Shown here one piece after another: positions 1-10,979 of a stretch of 64,000 bases of DNA. The stretch's first letter is position 1. Every line of letters starts with the position of its first letter. A model generated the notes under the pieces. It was not told where the DNA came from and searched no databases. It worked only from the letters and a program-made list of their open reading frames with translations. This DNA comes from Gammaproteobacteria bacterium (GTDB lineage: Bacteria; Pseudomonadota; Gammaproteobacteria; Xanthomonadales; SZUA-36), in contig JAUIJU010000006.1 in NCBI GenBank assembly GCA_030431095.1, forward strand, positions 42,664 to 106,663. Reading direction: 5' to 3'. The translations under genes and the position numbers were made by a program.

Positions 1-75
1 GGCCTGCTGCGGCTCAGCGTGGGAATCGAGGCGGTGGAGGACCTGTTGGCGGACCTGGAGCAGGCCCTGGGTTAG
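1..75 (+). CDS. C-terminal fragment of a Cys/Met-metabolism PLP-dependent enzyme (cystathionine gamma-synthase-like), truncated by window edge
   Basis: Frame 1 reads GLLRLSVGIEAVEDLLADLEQALG*, the typical C-terminal signature of this family; stop at 73-75 overlaps the proA stop convergently. Confidence 0.7.
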   Translation, partial: GLLRLSVGIEAVEDLLADLEQALG

Positions 76-1379
76 CCGTCCCTGACCTGGCCGTCGCCGC
101 GTACCACCCACTTGTAGCTGGTCAGCTCCGGCAGCGCCATGGGGCCGCGAGCATGCAGTTTCTGCGTGCTGATGCCGATTTCCGCGCCCATGCCGAACTG
201 GGCGCCGTCGGTATAGGCGGTGGAGGCGTTGGCATACACGGCGGCGGCGTCCACCTCGTTCAGGAAGCGCTCGATCACCTCGGCTGACTCGGCAACGATG
301 GCCTCGGAGTGTCGCGAGGAATGCGCGCGGATGTGCTCCAGCGCGGCGTCCAGGTCGTCCACGATCCGCACCGACAGTTTCATGGACAGAAATTCCTGGC
401 CGTAATGCGCGGGCCCCGCGCGATGCAGGTCACCGGCGTAGTGGCCGTCCAGCACTTCGAAGGCCGCCTGGTCGGCGTACACCTCGGCGCCATGACGGCT
501 GCCCAGTTCGCGCAGCAGTTCCGGCAGCTTTGGCAGCAGGTCGCGGTGCAGCACCAGGGTGTCCAGGGCATTGCACACGCTCACGCGTCGCGCCTTGGCG
601 TTGGTCACGATGGCGGCCGCCTTGTCCGGGTCGGCGCTGGTGTCGACATAGGTGTGCACGATGCCCGCGCCGGTCTCGATCACGGGGATGCGCGCGTGGT
701 CGCGTACGAAGTCGATCAGACCGCGGGAACCGCGCGGAATGGCCAGGTCGATGTGCTCCACCGCGGCCAGGATGGGCGCCAGCGCATCACGGCTGGGCGG
801 CGTCAGGTACACCGCGGCCGGGTCGATGCCGTGGCCTTCCAGCACCTGGTGGATCAGGCCGACGATGGCCTGGTTGCTGTCGCGCGCGTCGGAACTGCCC
901 TTGAGCACGCAGGCGTTGCCGCTGCGGAAACACAGGGCGAACACGTCGAAGGTGACGTTGGGGCGGGATTCGTAGATCACGGCGATCACGCCGACCGGTA
1001 CGCGCACCTTTTGCAGGCGCAGACCGTTGTCGAGTGAGCGCGCTTCCAGCACTTCGCCCTGGGGGGCGGGGAGGGCGGCCACCTGCCGCAGGTCACCGGC
1101 GATCCCCTCGATGCGCTCGGGATTGAGCAGCAGCCGGTCGTACTTGGGGTCTTCCGGGTCCATGCGCGCGAGGTCGCGGCGATTGGCGGCGAGGATGTCT
1201 TCGGTCGCCGCCACGGCCCGGTCGGCCAGGTCGTTCAGCACCCGTGCGGTGGTTTCGGCGTCGAGGCGGGCCAGGGCCGGCGCTGCGTCGCGCACGGCGT
1301 CCAGGCCGTGGCTCAGCGCGGCGTGAAGGTCTTCTTCGTCGTGGCTTGGGGCGTCAATCGTAGATATAGAGGTAGTCAT
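72..1379 (-). CDS. proA: Gamma-glutamyl phosphate reductase (glutamate-5-semialdehyde dehydrogenase)
   Basis: VPVGVIAVIYESRPNVTFDVFALCFRSGNACVLKGSSDA and GPMALPELTSYKW motifs; start placed at MTTSISTIDAP inside the longer ORF. Confidence 0.95.
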   Translation of the reverse strand: MTTSISTIDAPSHDEEDLHAALSHGLDAVRDAAPALARLDAETTARVLNDLADRAVAATEDILAANRRDLARMDPEDPKYDRLLLNPERIEGIAGDLRQVAALPAPQGEVLEARSLDNGLRLQKVRVPVGVIAVIYESRPNVTFDVFALCFRSGNACVLKGSSDARDSNQAIVGLIHQVLEGHGIDPAAVYLTPPSRDALAPILAAVEHIDLAIPRGSRGLIDFVRDHARIPVIETGAGIVHTYVDTSADPDKAAAIVTNAKARRVSVCNALDTLVLHRDLLPKLPELLRELGSRHGAEVYADQAAFEVLDGHYAGDLHRAGPAHYGQEFLSMKLSVRIVDDLDAALEHIRAHSSRHSEAIVAESAEVIERFLNEVDAAAVYANASTAYTDGAQFGMGAEIGISTQKLHARGPMALPELTSYKWVVRGDGQVRDG

Positions 1380-2427
1380 AATGTATGAGGGGTTTCTGGT
1401 CGCGTCGGCCCAGCACCTGCCGGGCGAGCGCGCCATTATAGTCGGCTCGCCCACATCCCAACAGGCGGCCGGCCATATCCCGCACCTGGATCACGTCGCC
1501 CCGTTCAAAATCACCTTCCACGTGCTCGATGCCCACCGGCAGCAGGCTGGCCAGGTGGTCGCTGTCGAGCAGGGCGTCGCGGGCGCCGTCGTTGATGGTC
1601 ACAGCGCCCTGGGCATGATCGTCCATCACCGCCAGCCAGCGTTTGGCCGGCGCGACCTGCGGACTGGCCGGAAACCGCGTGCCCACCGAATCGTCGTCGA
1701 CGATGTGTTTCAACACGCGCTTCGCGCGGCCGTTGGCGATGACCACGCGGGTGCCCAGCGCGGCGGATTTTCGCGCCTGGGACAGCTTGCTGTGCATGCC
1801 GCCGCGACCCATGCCGGATCCCTCCTTGCGCACCACGCGGTCGATGGTGTGCCGCTGGTCGTCCCAGGTCTCGATGACTTCGCCATTCGCCGGGTCCAGC
1901 ACGCCGTCCACGCTGCTGAGCAGGGCCAGGACCTGGGCGCCCACCATGCCCGCCAGCAGGCCCGCCAGCTCGTCGTTGTCGGAAAACATGAATTCGGTGG
2001 CGGCCACCACGTCGTTTTCGTTGATGATGGGTACGAATCCCGCCGCCAGGGCGGCGCCCAGGCAGGCGCGGGTGTCCAGGTAGTGTTCACGGCTCTGGAA
2101 GTCCGCCTTGCTCAGCAGCACCTGGGCGGTGGTCAGGTCGTGCGGCCGAAAGGCCAGCTGCCAGGCGGCCACCAGGTGCACCTGGCCGACCGCGGCCAGC
2201 ACCTGTTTGGTCGCCACGGGGTTCGACAGGCAATCGGTGGCGTCACCGACCACGCCGCGACCGGCGGCGACGGCGCCGGACGAGACGATCAGCACCTCCC
2301 AGCCGTCATCGCGCAGCTCGGCGACCTGGTCGGCCAGGGAATGGATCACGTCCGGCGCCAGGGCGCCGCCCGGTGTGCACAGGGCCTGGCTGCCCAGCTT
2401 GATGACGATGCGGCGGGGTTTGCTCAT
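1354..2427 (-). CDS. proB: Glutamate 5-kinase with C-terminal PUA region
   Basis: MSKPRRIVIKLGSQAL..., INENDVVA, GRGGMHSKLSQARKSAALGTRVVIANG; overlaps proA start by 26 nt. Confidence 0.95.
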   Translation of the reverse strand: MSKPRRIVIKLGSQALCTPGGALAPDVIHSLADQVAELRDDGWEVLIVSSGAVAAGRGVVGDATDCLSNPVATKQVLAAVGQVHLVAAWQLAFRPHDLTTAQVLLSKADFQSREHYLDTRACLGAALAAGFVPIINENDVVAATEFMFSDNDELAGLLAGMVGAQVLALLSSVDGVLDPANGEVIETWDDQRHTIDRVVRKEGSGMGRGGMHSKLSQARKSAALGTRVVIANGRAKRVLKHIVDDDSVGTRFPASPQVAPAKRWLAVMDDHAQGAVTINDGARDALLDSDHLASLLPVGIEHVEGDFERGDVIQVRDMAGRLLGCGRADYNGALARQVLGRRDQKPLIHYDYLYIYD

Positions 2428-2431
2428 CGGC

Positions 2432-4180
2432 TTACAGCCCCAACTCCGCTTTGCCCTGTTGGTACACGATATCCACGGGGATGCCCGCCTCGGCGAGCCG
2501 GTCGAGATCGTCCTGCAGTTGCGGTCCCACCCGGCCCATCCGCTCGACAAACCCGGACACGGCGGCATAGTCGCCATCGCCCTGCAGGGTCAGCAGGTGC
2601 CTGCTCAGGTCCTGCACCGCCGCCTCGAAGGCCTCGCGGTTCACCCGGTAGGCGCCGCTGGCCTCGTCGCGGCTGAAGGCGCCCGCCTCGGAGAAGTAAT
2701 TGAATCGGATCATGTTGGCCCGCCCATGGGCGCTGGAGGCGCCGAAGCGAACGGAGCGGAAGATTCCGGCGAGGAAGGTCACGTAGTCGTCCATCAGCTC
2801 GCCCTCGGTGATTTCGCCGGCTTCGCGCAGCCGTTGCACCATGTACAGGCCCAGGATGTCGGCCTTGCCTTCCTCCAGCGCCGAGGCGTGCTCCTTGAGC
2901 GCCTGGCGCACCGTGCCGCCGCCGTCGATGGTGTTCTTGATGCCCAAGCCGTGGGCCACTTCGTGAAACATGGTATTGCCGAAGAATGACTCGAAGGTGA
3001 CATGCGCTCGTTGATCTTCGGCAATCAGCACCTCGGATATCGGCAGCAGGATCTTGTTGAACTTGGCCAGCATGGCATTCTTCAGCTGCAGGCGGCGCGT
3101 GCCCTTGGCGAGCTGGACCTCCTCGTCGTTGGGCAGGTTGATGGCGATGGTCTTGGACCCCGAGTTCGCGTCACCGGCCACGTAGAGCACGTCGTAGGCG
3201 TTGAGATCGGCGTCGGAACCGGGCGTCTCGGCCTTGTATTCGGCCGGCACGGGCAGACCTTCCTGAAGTTCGGGCAGGTACTGCGCGAATCGCGCCAGGC
3301 GATCGCTCCAGGCACGGTCTTTCAGCAGAACGAAGGTTTCGAACGCGGCGCGGTAACCGTACAGCGCGTCCTGGTAGGTTTCGATGGGCCCGATGACCAG
3401 CTCGATGGCGTTGTCCTTGTTGTCCATCCAGGCCATGTCCGACGGCTGGTAGATATCGCTGACCAGGGCATCGGCGCGCAGACGCAGGTACGACGCGAAG
3501 CCGGGATCCTCGGCCAGGCCCGCCGCCTGTTTCAGCAATTGGGCGATGCGCCCGAGTTCTTCGGCGTAGGCCTCGTGGTAGGGCACCAGGGTCAGCTCGT
3601 CCGCCGAATTGCGGCGCACCAGCGAGTACAGGCCGTCCTTGCCGGGCTGCTCCCAGGCCTCGAAGGCTTCCTTGCTCATGTCTTCCGGGTAGAAGCGTGC
3701 GCCCGGGGGGCGCGGGCCGTGGGCCTCGAGAAACGGACGGTCCTCGGCCAGGCGGTCCCAGGGGCCGTAATTGACCTCGGCGAAGCGCCGCACGGCCGGG
3801 TCGTCGATGCTGTCCAGCAGGGCGTCCCGGTCACCCCAAACCTGGCGCCAGAACAGCTCATCAGTGATTTTAGCGGCATCGATCAGCAGGCCGACCATCT
3901 GCTTCTGGTCTGCCGAGAGATGAGACAGGTCGGCGGTCAGCGTGACCGGGGTATAGATGTTCGGGCGTGGGTCGATGGCGTTCGGCGTCTCGGCGCCGCG
4001 CAGCCGCACCGCGCCAAGATCGACGGCCATGGGTTTTGCGGCCCCTTCCCCGGTCGGGGGCGCCTCGGCCGGGGGTGTTTCGGCAGACACCGGCGCCGAA
4101 TCCGGCGACCGGTCCGAGCAGGCCTGCAGCGCGAAGGTGGCGAAAAAGGAAAAGATGAGCAGTTTCAGTGAGTTGTTCAT
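2432..4180 (-). CDS. Dipeptidyl-peptidase III-like (M49 family-like) zinc peptidase, lipoprotein
   Basis: Lipobox-like N-terminus LLIFSFFATFALQAC; HEVAHGLG zinc motif followed by EEGKADILGLYMV. Confidence 0.75.
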   Translation of the reverse strand: MNNSLKLLIFSFFATFALQACSDRSPDSAPVSAETPPAEAPPTGEGAAKPMAVDLGAVRLRGAETPNAIDPRPNIYTPVTLTADLSHLSADQKQMVGLLIDAAKITDELFWRQVWGDRDALLDSIDDPAVRRFAEVNYGPWDRLAEDRPFLEAHGPRPPGARFYPEDMSKEAFEAWEQPGKDGLYSLVRRNSADELTLVPYHEAYAEELGRIAQLLKQAAGLAEDPGFASYLRLRADALVSDIYQPSDMAWMDNKDNAIELVIGPIETYQDALYGYRAAFETFVLLKDRAWSDRLARFAQYLPELQEGLPVPAEYKAETPGSDADLNAYDVLYVAGDANSGSKTIAINLPNDEEVQLAKGTRRLQLKNAMLAKFNKILLPISEVLIAEDQRAHVTFESFFGNTMFHEVAHGLGIKNTIDGGGTVRQALKEHASALEEGKADILGLYMVQRLREAGEITEGELMDDYVTFLAGIFRSVRFGASSAHGRANMIRFNYFSEAGAFSRDEASGAYRVNREAFEAAVQDLSRHLLTLQGDGDYAAVSGFVERMGRVGPQLQDDLDRLAEAGIPVDIVYQQGKAELGL

Positions 4181-4280
4181 GTGGTCGTCGCGGCGCCCCA
4201 GCGCCGCCCCGTCTGGCGAATCAATCCCCTATGATGCCATGGAAAATCCGCACATGAGACCCCATCTTCCCCCGCGTCGC

Positions 4281-4286
4281 TATAAT
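4281..4286 (+). promoter_or_regulatory. Candidate -10 element (TATAAT) upstream of the FmdB-like gene
   Basis: Perfect TATAAT in GC-rich intergenic DNA 34 nt before the ATG; no convincing -35 seen. Confidence 0.35.
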
Positions 4287-4319
4287 TCCGGCGGTGCGCC
4301 CGGAGTGGGAGTCGAGACA

Positions 4320-4679
4320 ATGCCGATTTACGAATACCGATGCCAGGCCTGCGGCCACGACCTGGAAAAACTGCAGCGCCTGAGCGATGCGCCGCTCACC
4401 GATTGTCCCGCCTGTGGCAAGCCGGCGCTGAAACGCCTGGTGTCCGCGGCCGGCTTCCGTCTGAAAGGTGGCGGCTGGTACGAAACCGACTTCAAGAAAG
4501 GCAATCAGCGTAATCTGGCCGACGGTGGTGACAACAAGTCCGGTGGCGAAAGCAAGCCCGCCGGTGACAGCAAGTCCGGCGGCGACGGGAAAGACGCGAA
4601 GTCCGCCCCGGCGGGCGATGGCGCCGGCAAGCCTGCCCTCAAATCGGGCGGCGACAAGAAATCCAGCGCGTCGGCCTGA
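4320..4679 (+). CDS. FmdB-family zinc-ribbon protein with Gly/Lys/Ser-rich tail
   Basis: [46 protein letters not shown]. Confidence 0.9.
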   Translation: MPIYEYRCQACGHDLEKLQRLSDAPLTDCPACGKPALKRLVSAAGFRLKGGGWYETDFKKGNQRNLADGGDNKSGGESKPAGDSKSGGDGKDAKSAPAGDGAGKPALKSGGDKKSSASA

Positions 4680-4719
4680 GCCGGCGCCTGCCCGCGAGGC
4701 GGGCCAACGGAGAACAGCA

Positions 4720-6489
4720 ATGCGAACCCACCTGTGTGGTGAACTGAATACGGCCCAGGCCGGCGAAACCGTCTCCCTGTGCGGCTGGGTGGACCAGCGC
4801 CGGGACCTGGGCGGCCTCATTTTCCTGGGCCTGCGGGACCGGGCCGGCATCGTGCAGGTGGTGGTCGAACCCGACAGCGACGCCTTCGCCGACGCCGAGC
4901 GCCTGCGCAAGGAGTATTGCGTGCGTGTCACCGGCGAGGTGCGCCGGCGCCCCGAGAGCCAGTGGAACGACGACATGGCGACCGGCCGCATCGAGGTGGT
5001 GGCGAGCGCCGTGGAGCTGCTCAACGCCTCCGCGCCGCTGCCCCTGCTGATGAGCGACGAGGACGGTGAGGAAGTGCGGCTCAAGTACCGCTACCTGGAC
5101 CTGCGCCGGCCGCGCATGCAGAAGAATCTGCAGCTGCGTGCCGCGCTCAACCGCGCCATCCGCAACCACCTGGACGGCGAAGGTTTCAACGAGTTCGAGA
5201 CGCCCATCCTGACCCGCGCCACGCCGGAAGGCGCGCGCGACTACCTGGTGCCTTCGCGCACCCACCCGGGCGAGTTCTTCGCCCTGCCGCAGTCGCCGCA
5301 GCTGTTCAAACAACTGTTGATGATGGCCGGCATGGACCGCTACTACCAGATCGCCCGCTGTTTCCGCGACGAAGACCTGCGCGCCGACCGCCAGCCCGAA
5401 TTCACCCAGCTCGACCTGGAGATGTCTTTCGTGACGGAGGCCGACGTGCAGGCCATGGCCGAGGACCTGGTTCGCGCCGTGTTCGCCGACGTGTTGTCGG
5501 TGGACCTGCCCGCCGCCTTTCCGCGCATGACCTGGCGCCAGGCCATGGAGCGCTACGGCTCCGACAAGCCGGACCTGCGCCTGCCGCTGGAACTGGTCAG
5601 CGTGGACGCCCACGTGGCGCACGTCGAATTCAAGGTGTTCGCCGGTCCAGCCGCGGACCCGGCGCAGCGCGTGGCCGCGTTGCGCGTACCGGCAGGGGCC
5701 GAACTGTCGCGCAAGCAGATCGACGAGTACACCGCCTACGTCGCCCGCTACGGCGCGAAAGGCCTGGCCTGGATCAAGGTCAACGACGCCACGGCCGGCC
5801 TGGAAGGCCTGCAGTCTCCCATCGCCAAGTTCCTGGACGAGACGGCGTGGACGGGCATCGCCCAGGCCACCGGCGCCACGGACGGCGACCTGCTGCTGTT
5901 CGGCGCCGGTGCGTGGGGCGTGACCAGCAACTTCATGGGCCATCTGCTGGTGAAACTGGGGCACGATCGCGGCCTGGCCGGCGACGACTGGGCGCCGTTG
6001 TGGGTCACCGAGTTTCCGATGTTCGAGTGGGACGAGGAGACGCAGCGCTTCTACGCCATGCACCACCCCTTTACCGCCCCGGCGGTGGACGATGCGAACG
6101 CGCTGCGCGATGACCCCGCCGGGTCCGTGTCCCGCGGCTACGACCTGGTGCTCAACGGCGCCGAGATCGGCGGCGGCTCCATCCGTATCCACCGCCCCGA
6201 GATGCAGCAGGCGGTATTCGACCTGCTGGGCATCGGCACCGAGGAAGCCGGCGAAAAGTTCGGCTTCCTGCTCGAAGCCCTGAAGTACGGCTGCCCGCCG
6301 CACGGGGGCATCGCTTTCGGCCTGGACCGCATGGCGGCCCTGATGGCAGGCGAGGCCTCGATTCGCGACGTGATCGCCTTCCCCAAGACCACCACCGCGC
6401 AGTGCGTGATGACCGATGCGCCGTCCGCCGTTCCGCAAGACGTCCTGCAGGAGCTGGGCGTGGTGTTGCGTCCACGCGAGGGGTCCTGA
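4720..6489 (+). CDS. aspS: Aspartyl-tRNA synthetase
   Basis: [67 protein letters not shown]. Confidence 0.97.
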   Translation: MRTHLCGELNTAQAGETVSLCGWVDQRRDLGGLIFLGLRDRAGIVQVVVEPDSDAFADAERLRKEYCVRVTGEVRRRPESQWNDDMATGRIEVVASAVELLNASAPLPLLMSDEDGEEVRLKYRYLDLRRPRMQKNLQLRAALNRAIRNHLDGEGFNEFETPILTRATPEGARDYLVPSRTHPGEFFALPQSPQLFKQLLMMAGMDRYYQIARCFRDEDLRADRQPEFTQLDLEMSFVTEADVQAMAEDLVRAVFADVLSVDLPAAFPRMTWRQAMERYGSDKPDLRLPLELVSVDAHVAHVEFKVFAGPAADPAQRVAALRVPAGAELSRKQIDEYTAYVARYGAKGLAWIKVNDATAGLEGLQSPIAKFLDETAWTGIAQATGATDGDLLLFGAGAWGVTSNFMGHLLVKLGHDRGLAGDDWAPLWVTEFPMFEWDEETQRFYAMHHPFTAPAVDDANALRDDPAGSVSRGYDLVLNGAEIGGGSIRIHRPEMQQAVFDLLGIGTEEAGEKFGFLLEALKYGCPPHGGIAFGLDRMAALMAGEASIRDVIAFPKTTTAQCVMTDAPSAVPQDVLQELGVVLRPREGS

Positions 6490-6627
6490 TTCGCCATCCC
6501 GGGCCAGGCGCCAGCCGGCCCTGATTTGGGGTCCCGGGACTTTCGGCACTGATTCCGCCGGGTTGCGCTGCTAGAATGCCCAGCGCGTGACAATGGCACC
6601 CCGGCACACCGGGGGGGATGGAAACAT

Positions 6628-8550
6628 ATGAAAATCAAGCAACTCCTGGTCGTCCTGGTGGCGCTCACGGTGGGCAGTGCGCCCGCCCTGGCGCAGAAAA
6701 AGGGCGTCGAACATTTCTTCAAGAAACCCCAGTTCTCGGCCTTCCAGATCTCGCCGGACGGCAAAAATCTCGCCGCCCTGGCCCCCATCGAGGACCGCAT
6801 GAACATCGTGGTCATGGACCTGGAGACGCGCCAGGCGCGCGCCGTGACCGGCGTTACCAGCCAGGACATCAACGGCTTCCAGTGGGCCAACAACGAGCGC
6901 CTGCTGTTCAACATGGACAAGGACGGCAGCGAGTCCTTCGGCCTGTTCGCCGTGAACATCGACGGCAGCCTGCCGCGTACCCTGGCGGAACCGCTGGATG
7001 CGCAGATCAGCTCCGGTTCCTCGGTGGTGCGAACCACCTTCGTGCACGACCTGCTGCGCCACGACAAGGAGAACATCCTGGTCGTGAACAACGAGCGCCG
7101 CGCGGCCTACCCGGACATTTACGAGATGAACATCTACACGGGCAAGAAGAAGCTCGTGGAGCGCAACCCCGGCAACGTGGGGGGCTGGTTCAGCGACTGG
7201 GACGGAAACGTGATCGGCGGCGGCTACCAGGATGAACTGGAACAGGGCTTCATGATGAAGGACCCGGAATCCGGCGAGTGGGTGGAGTGGACGCGCACCC
7301 GCTACGATCAGCCCGATTTCACGCCGTTGTCCATTTCCGGTGACGGCGAGAACGGCCTGGTGGCCTCGCGCATTACGCCCGACGGACAAATGCGTGATCG
7401 CTACGCCGTGTACGAATACAACTTCACGACAAGGAAGATGGGCGACCTGGTCTTCGAGCACGACATCCTCGATGTGACCAACGTCATCCAGAACCTCAAG
7501 CAGCGCAAGGCCGTCGGTCTGACCTATGCCCTCGGCAAGCCCGAGACGGTGTGGTTCGACGAACGCTGGGCGACCCTGCAGGCCGGCATCGACCAGGCCT
7601 TGCCGGATACCGTGAACAACATCTCCAGCGTGGACGATGCCGAGACCGTGGCGGTGGTCACCTCCTGGTCCGACGTACAGCCGCCCATCTACTACCTCTA
7701 CGACATGGAGGAGAACAAGATGGAGTTCCTGGCCGAGTCGCGCCCGTGGATCGAGCCGGAAGACATGTCCCCGATGAAGGTGTATTCCTTCGAAACACGG
7801 GATGGCAAGACCATGCACGGCTATATCACCGTGCCCAAGGGTACCGACGGCGAGAACCTGCCCATCGTGGTGAACCCGCACGGCGGCCCCTGGGCCCGTG
7901 ACGGCTGGGGCTTCAATCCCGAGCACCAGTTCCTGGCGGACCGCGGCTACGCCGTGCTGCAGGTCAACTTCCGCGGCTCTACCGGCTTTGGCCTGGAGCA
8001 CGAGATGTCCAGCAGGAAGCAGTGGGGCCAGGCCATGCAGAACGACGTGACCGACGCCCTGATGTGGGCGGTGGACGAAGGCATCGCCGACAAGGACCGC
8101 GCCTGCATTTACGGCGGCAGCTACGGCGGTTACGCCACCATGGCCGGGCTGGTCTACACGCCCGAGCTGTACCAGTGCGGCATCAACTACGTGGGCGTGA
8201 CCGACCTGCCGTTGCTGTTCCGCACCGCGCCCGACGCCTGGGCCGGCGGACTGGAGATCATGGAGGACCGGGTCGGCAGTATGGACGACGAGCGCGAGTT
8301 CCTGCAGCAGTGGTCGCCCAGCAACCACGCGGACAAGATCCAGGCGCCGGTGTTCATGGCTTACGGCCTGACCGACCCGCGCGTGAACATCCGTCACCAG
8401 CGGGTGATGGAGAGCGCCATGAAGAAGGCCGACGTCGAGTACGAGACCATGATCAAGACCGACGAAGGCCACGGCTACCGCAAACAGGAAAATATCTACG
8501 ACTTCTACGGTCGCATGGACACGTTCCTGGCCGAGCACCTGAATCCCTGA
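6628..8550 (+). CDS. S9-family prolyl oligopeptidase-like peptidase, secreted
   Basis: Signal peptide; beta-propeller region; NPHGGPWARDGWGFNPEHQFLADRGYAVLQVNFRGSTGFG and GGSYGGYA nucleophile elbow; DEGHGY. Confidence 0.92.
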   Translation: MKIKQLLVVLVALTVGSAPALAQKKGVEHFFKKPQFSAFQISPDGKNLAALAPIEDRMNIVVMDLETRQARAVTGVTSQDINGFQWANNERLLFNMDKDGSESFGLFAVNIDGSLPRTLAEPLDAQISSGSSVVRTTFVHDLLRHDKENILVVNNERRAAYPDIYEMNIYTGKKKLVERNPGNVGGWFSDWDGNVIGGGYQDELEQGFMMKDPESGEWVEWTRTRYDQPDFTPLSISGDGENGLVASRITPDGQMRDRYAVYEYNFTTRKMGDLVFEHDILDVTNVIQNLKQRKAVGLTYALGKPETVWFDERWATLQAGIDQALPDTVNNISSVDDAETVAVVTSWSDVQPPIYYLYDMEENKMEFLAESRPWIEPEDMSPMKVYSFETRDGKTMHGYITVPKGTDGENLPIVVNPHGGPWARDGWGFNPEHQFLADRGYAVLQVNFRGSTGFGLEHEMSSRKQWGQAMQNDVTDALMWAVDEGIADKDRACIYGGSYGGYATMAGLVYTPELYQCGINYVGVTDLPLLFRTAPDAWAGGLEIMEDRVGSMDDEREFLQQWSPSNHADKIQAPVFMAYGLTDPRVNIRHQRVMESAMKKADVEYETMIKTDEGHGYRKQENIYDFYGRMDTFLAEHLNP

Positions 8551-8582
8551 TTCAACCCTCGGCGCATTGGCAGTAAGCTTGG

Positions 8583-8612
8583 GAGGCCGGCACATGCCGG
8601 CCTCTCGCTTTT
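8583..8612 (+). terminator. Rho-independent terminator-like hairpin after the S9 peptidase
   Basis: GAGGCCGGCA-CA-TGCCGGCCTC perfect 10-bp stem followed by TCGCTTTT. Confidence 0.7.
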
Positions 8613-8620
8613 CGGGGACC

Positions 8621-9532
8621 ATGAACGGCAACGATCCACACGCCCGGCGCACCGGTCTGCTGGCGGCCTTCGCCGCTTACATCGCCTGGGGCCTGATGCC
8701 CATTTACTTCAAGCTGCTCGACGGCGTGAACGCGTGGGAAATCATCGTGCACCGGATCATCTGGGCGATACCCGTGCTGCTGCTGTTCCTGCTGCTGCGC
8801 GACGGGCGTGCGCTGTGGGCGCGTCTGCGCCTGAGCCGCCGCCAACTGGCCTGGCTGTGCCTCAGTGGTGGCCTGATCGGCCTCAACTGGCTGATTTTCG
8901 TGTGGGCCGTGGTCAACGACCGCGTGCTCGCCACCAGCCTGGGGTATTTCATCAACCCGCTGATGAACGTGGCTTTCGGCTTTCTGTTCCTGGGCGAGCG
9001 CATGACGGGCGCGCAGAAGCTGGCCGTCGCCATCGCCGCGGCCGGCACGGGCTACCTGGCGGTGTACCTGGGTCAGCCGCCGTGGATTTCGCTGATCCTG
9101 GCGCTGTCCTTCGCTTCCTACGGCCTGGTGCGCAAGCGCCTGGACGTGGGGCCGATGACCGGCCTGCTGTGGGAAAACGTGCTGCTGCTGGCGCCGGCGC
9201 TGGCCTACCTGGCCTGGAGTTCCCAGCAGGGCAGCCTGTCGTTCGGCAACGGGCCGGCCCGCGTCGACCTCTACCTGGTCCTGGCCGGGCTGGTCACCGT
9301 ATTTCCGCTGATCTGGTTCAACACCGCCGCCCAGCGCCTGACCCTCACCCTGATCGGCTTTATCCAGTACCTGGCGCCGAGCATGACCTTCTGCCTGGCG
9401 GTGTTTCTCTGGAACGAGCCGTTCACCCGGGGTCACGCGGTGGCCTTCAGCTGCATCTGGACCGCGCTGGCCCTGGTCACCCTGGCGCCGTTGCGCCGGC
9501 GGCGGCGCCTCGCGCGCTCGTTGCAGGGATGA
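8621..9532 (+). CDS. rarD: RarD-like EamA-family permease
   Basis: GLLAAFAAYIAWGLMPIYFKLL, NWLIFVWAVVNDRVLATSLGYFINPL, FIQYLAPSMTF. Confidence 0.9.
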   Translation: MNGNDPHARRTGLLAAFAAYIAWGLMPIYFKLLDGVNAWEIIVHRIIWAIPVLLLFLLLRDGRALWARLRLSRRQLAWLCLSGGLIGLNWLIFVWAVVNDRVLATSLGYFINPLMNVAFGFLFLGERMTGAQKLAVAIAAAGTGYLAVYLGQPPWISLILALSFASYGLVRKRLDVGPMTGLLWENVLLLAPALAYLAWSSQQGSLSFGNGPARVDLYLVLAGLVTVFPLIWFNTAAQRLTLTLIGFIQYLAPSMTFCLAVFLWNEPFTRGHAVAFSCIWTALALVTLAPLRRRRRLARSLQG

Positions 9533-10176
9533 ACGAGGCCACGACCCGGCGCGTGGTGCTGGTGCACGGCCTGTGGTTTCGCGAGGTGTGGATGCGCGTG
9601 CTGGCGCGGCGCCTGCGGCGCGCCGGATTTACGCCGTTGGGGTTCAACTATTCGAGCACACGCCGTTCACTGGCCGACAGCGCCGGGCGCCTGCAGGCGC
9701 TGTGCGACAGCGAGTGCGCCGCGGGGGCGCACCTGGTCGGTCACAGCCTCGGTGGTCTGCTGATCCTGCAGATGCTGGCTGAAGACCGCTGGCGCGGACC
9801 GGGCCGGATCCTGTTCCTGGGCACGCCATTGACCGGCAGCGCGGTGGCCCGCCGCGCGGTCAACTGGCCTGGCGCCTCGCTGTTACTGGGCCAGGCGGCC
9901 GACCCGCTGGTCCGGGGTTCCGCGGTCTGGCCGCGGAACCGGGACACGGCAATGATCGCCGGCACACGACCCATCGGCCTGGGGCTGATCTCGGGCGGCC
10001 TGGCGGCGCCGCACGACGGCACGGTCTCGGTGACGGAAACCCGCCACCCGGGGCTGGCGACGCGCCTGGAAATGCCGGTGACCCACACCGGCCTGATCTA
10101 TTCGGCGCCGGTGGCCCGCCAGGTGGCGGCGTTCCTGGGACGCGGGAAGTTCGACACGGCGCGGGGCCGGGCCTGA
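9529..10176 (+). CDS. Alpha/beta hydrolase (lipase/PGAP1-like)
   Basis: VVLVHGLWFREVWM and LVGHSLGG nucleophile motif; ATGA overlap with rarD. Confidence 0.8.
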   Translation: MNEATTRRVVLVHGLWFREVWMRVLARRLRRAGFTPLGFNYSSTRRSLADSAGRLQALCDSECAAGAHLVGHSLGGLLILQMLAEDRWRGPGRILFLGTPLTGSAVARRAVNWPGASLLLGQAADPLVRGSAVWPRNRDTAMIAGTRPIGLGLISGGLAAPHDGTVSVTETRHPGLATRLEMPVTHTGLIYSAPVARQVAAFLGRGKFDTARGRA

Positions 10177-10238
10177 ACGGTCCGGTTCATGTTAAAATTG
10201 CCGGTTATTCCAACCCCTTTCGAGCAAGGTGACGTTTC

Positions 10239-10979
10239 ATGGCCGGACACAGCAAATGGGCCAACATCCAGCACAAGAAAAAGGCCGTCGACGCCAAGCG
10301 CGGCAAGGTCTTCACGCGCATCAACCGTGAAATCACGGTGGCAGCGCGCGAGGGCGGCGGTGATCCCGACAGCAACCCGCGCCTGCGCCTGGCCATCGAC
10401 AAGGCCAACGCGGCCAACATGCCCAAGGACAACATCGAGCGGACCATCAAGAAGGCCACCGGTGAACTCGAGGGCGTGACCTACGAGGAAGCCCGCTACG
10501 AGGGTTACGCCGCCGGCGGCGTGGCGGTGATGGTCGAGTGTCTGACCGACAACCGCAACCGCACCGTGGCCGAAGTGCGCCACGCCTTCAGCAAGCACGG
10601 CGGCAACCTGGGCACGGACGGTTCCGTGGCCTACCTGTTTTCCAAGATCGGTGTGCTGAGCTTCGCGCCCGGCACGGACGAAGACCAGGTCATGGAAGTG
10701 GCCCTGGAAGCCGGGGCCGAGGACGTGGTCACGGAGGATGACGGCTCCATCGAGGTCACCACCACCCCGGAGGCCTTCTCCGACGTGCTCAAGGGCATGA
10801 AGGACGCCGGCCTGGAGCCGGCCGACGCCGAGGTCACCATGCGCGCCAGCACCGAGGTGGACCTGGACGCGGAAACGGGCGCCAAGGTGCTCCGGTTTCT
10901 GGATGTGCTCGAGGACCTGGACGACACCCAGGACGTGTTCAACAACGCCGTGATCCCCGACGAAGTCTACGCCCAGTGA
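10239..10979 (+). CDS. yebC: YebC/PmpR family DNA-binding regulatory protein
   Basis: [32 protein letters not shown]. Confidence 0.97.
   Translation: MAGHSKWANIQHKKKAVDAKRGKVFTRINREITVAAREGGGDPDSNPRLRLAIDKANAANMPKDNIERTIKKATGELEGVTYEEARYEGYAAGGVAVMVECLTDNRNRTVAEVRHAFSKHGGNLGTDGSVAYLFSKIGVLSFAPGTDEDQVMEVALEAGAEDVVTEDDGSIEVTTTPEAFSDVLKGMKDAGLEPADAEVTMRASTEVDLDAETGAKVLRFLDVLEDLDDTQDVFNNAVIPDEVYAQ

Noticed and set aside
1354-1379. proB/proA 26-nt overlap considered as a programmed frameshift fusion
   Set aside because: No slippery site was noticed, and overlapping proBA operons are ordinary translational coupling.
4639-6549. 636-aa minus-strand ORF antisense to aspS
   Set aside because: Low-complexity Gly/His/Arg/Gln-rich translation typical of antisense frames in GC-rich genes; aspS explains the region.
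6571-8652. 693-aa minus-strand ORF antisense to the S9 peptidase
   Set aside because: Shadow ORF; sense frame has clear catalytic motifs.
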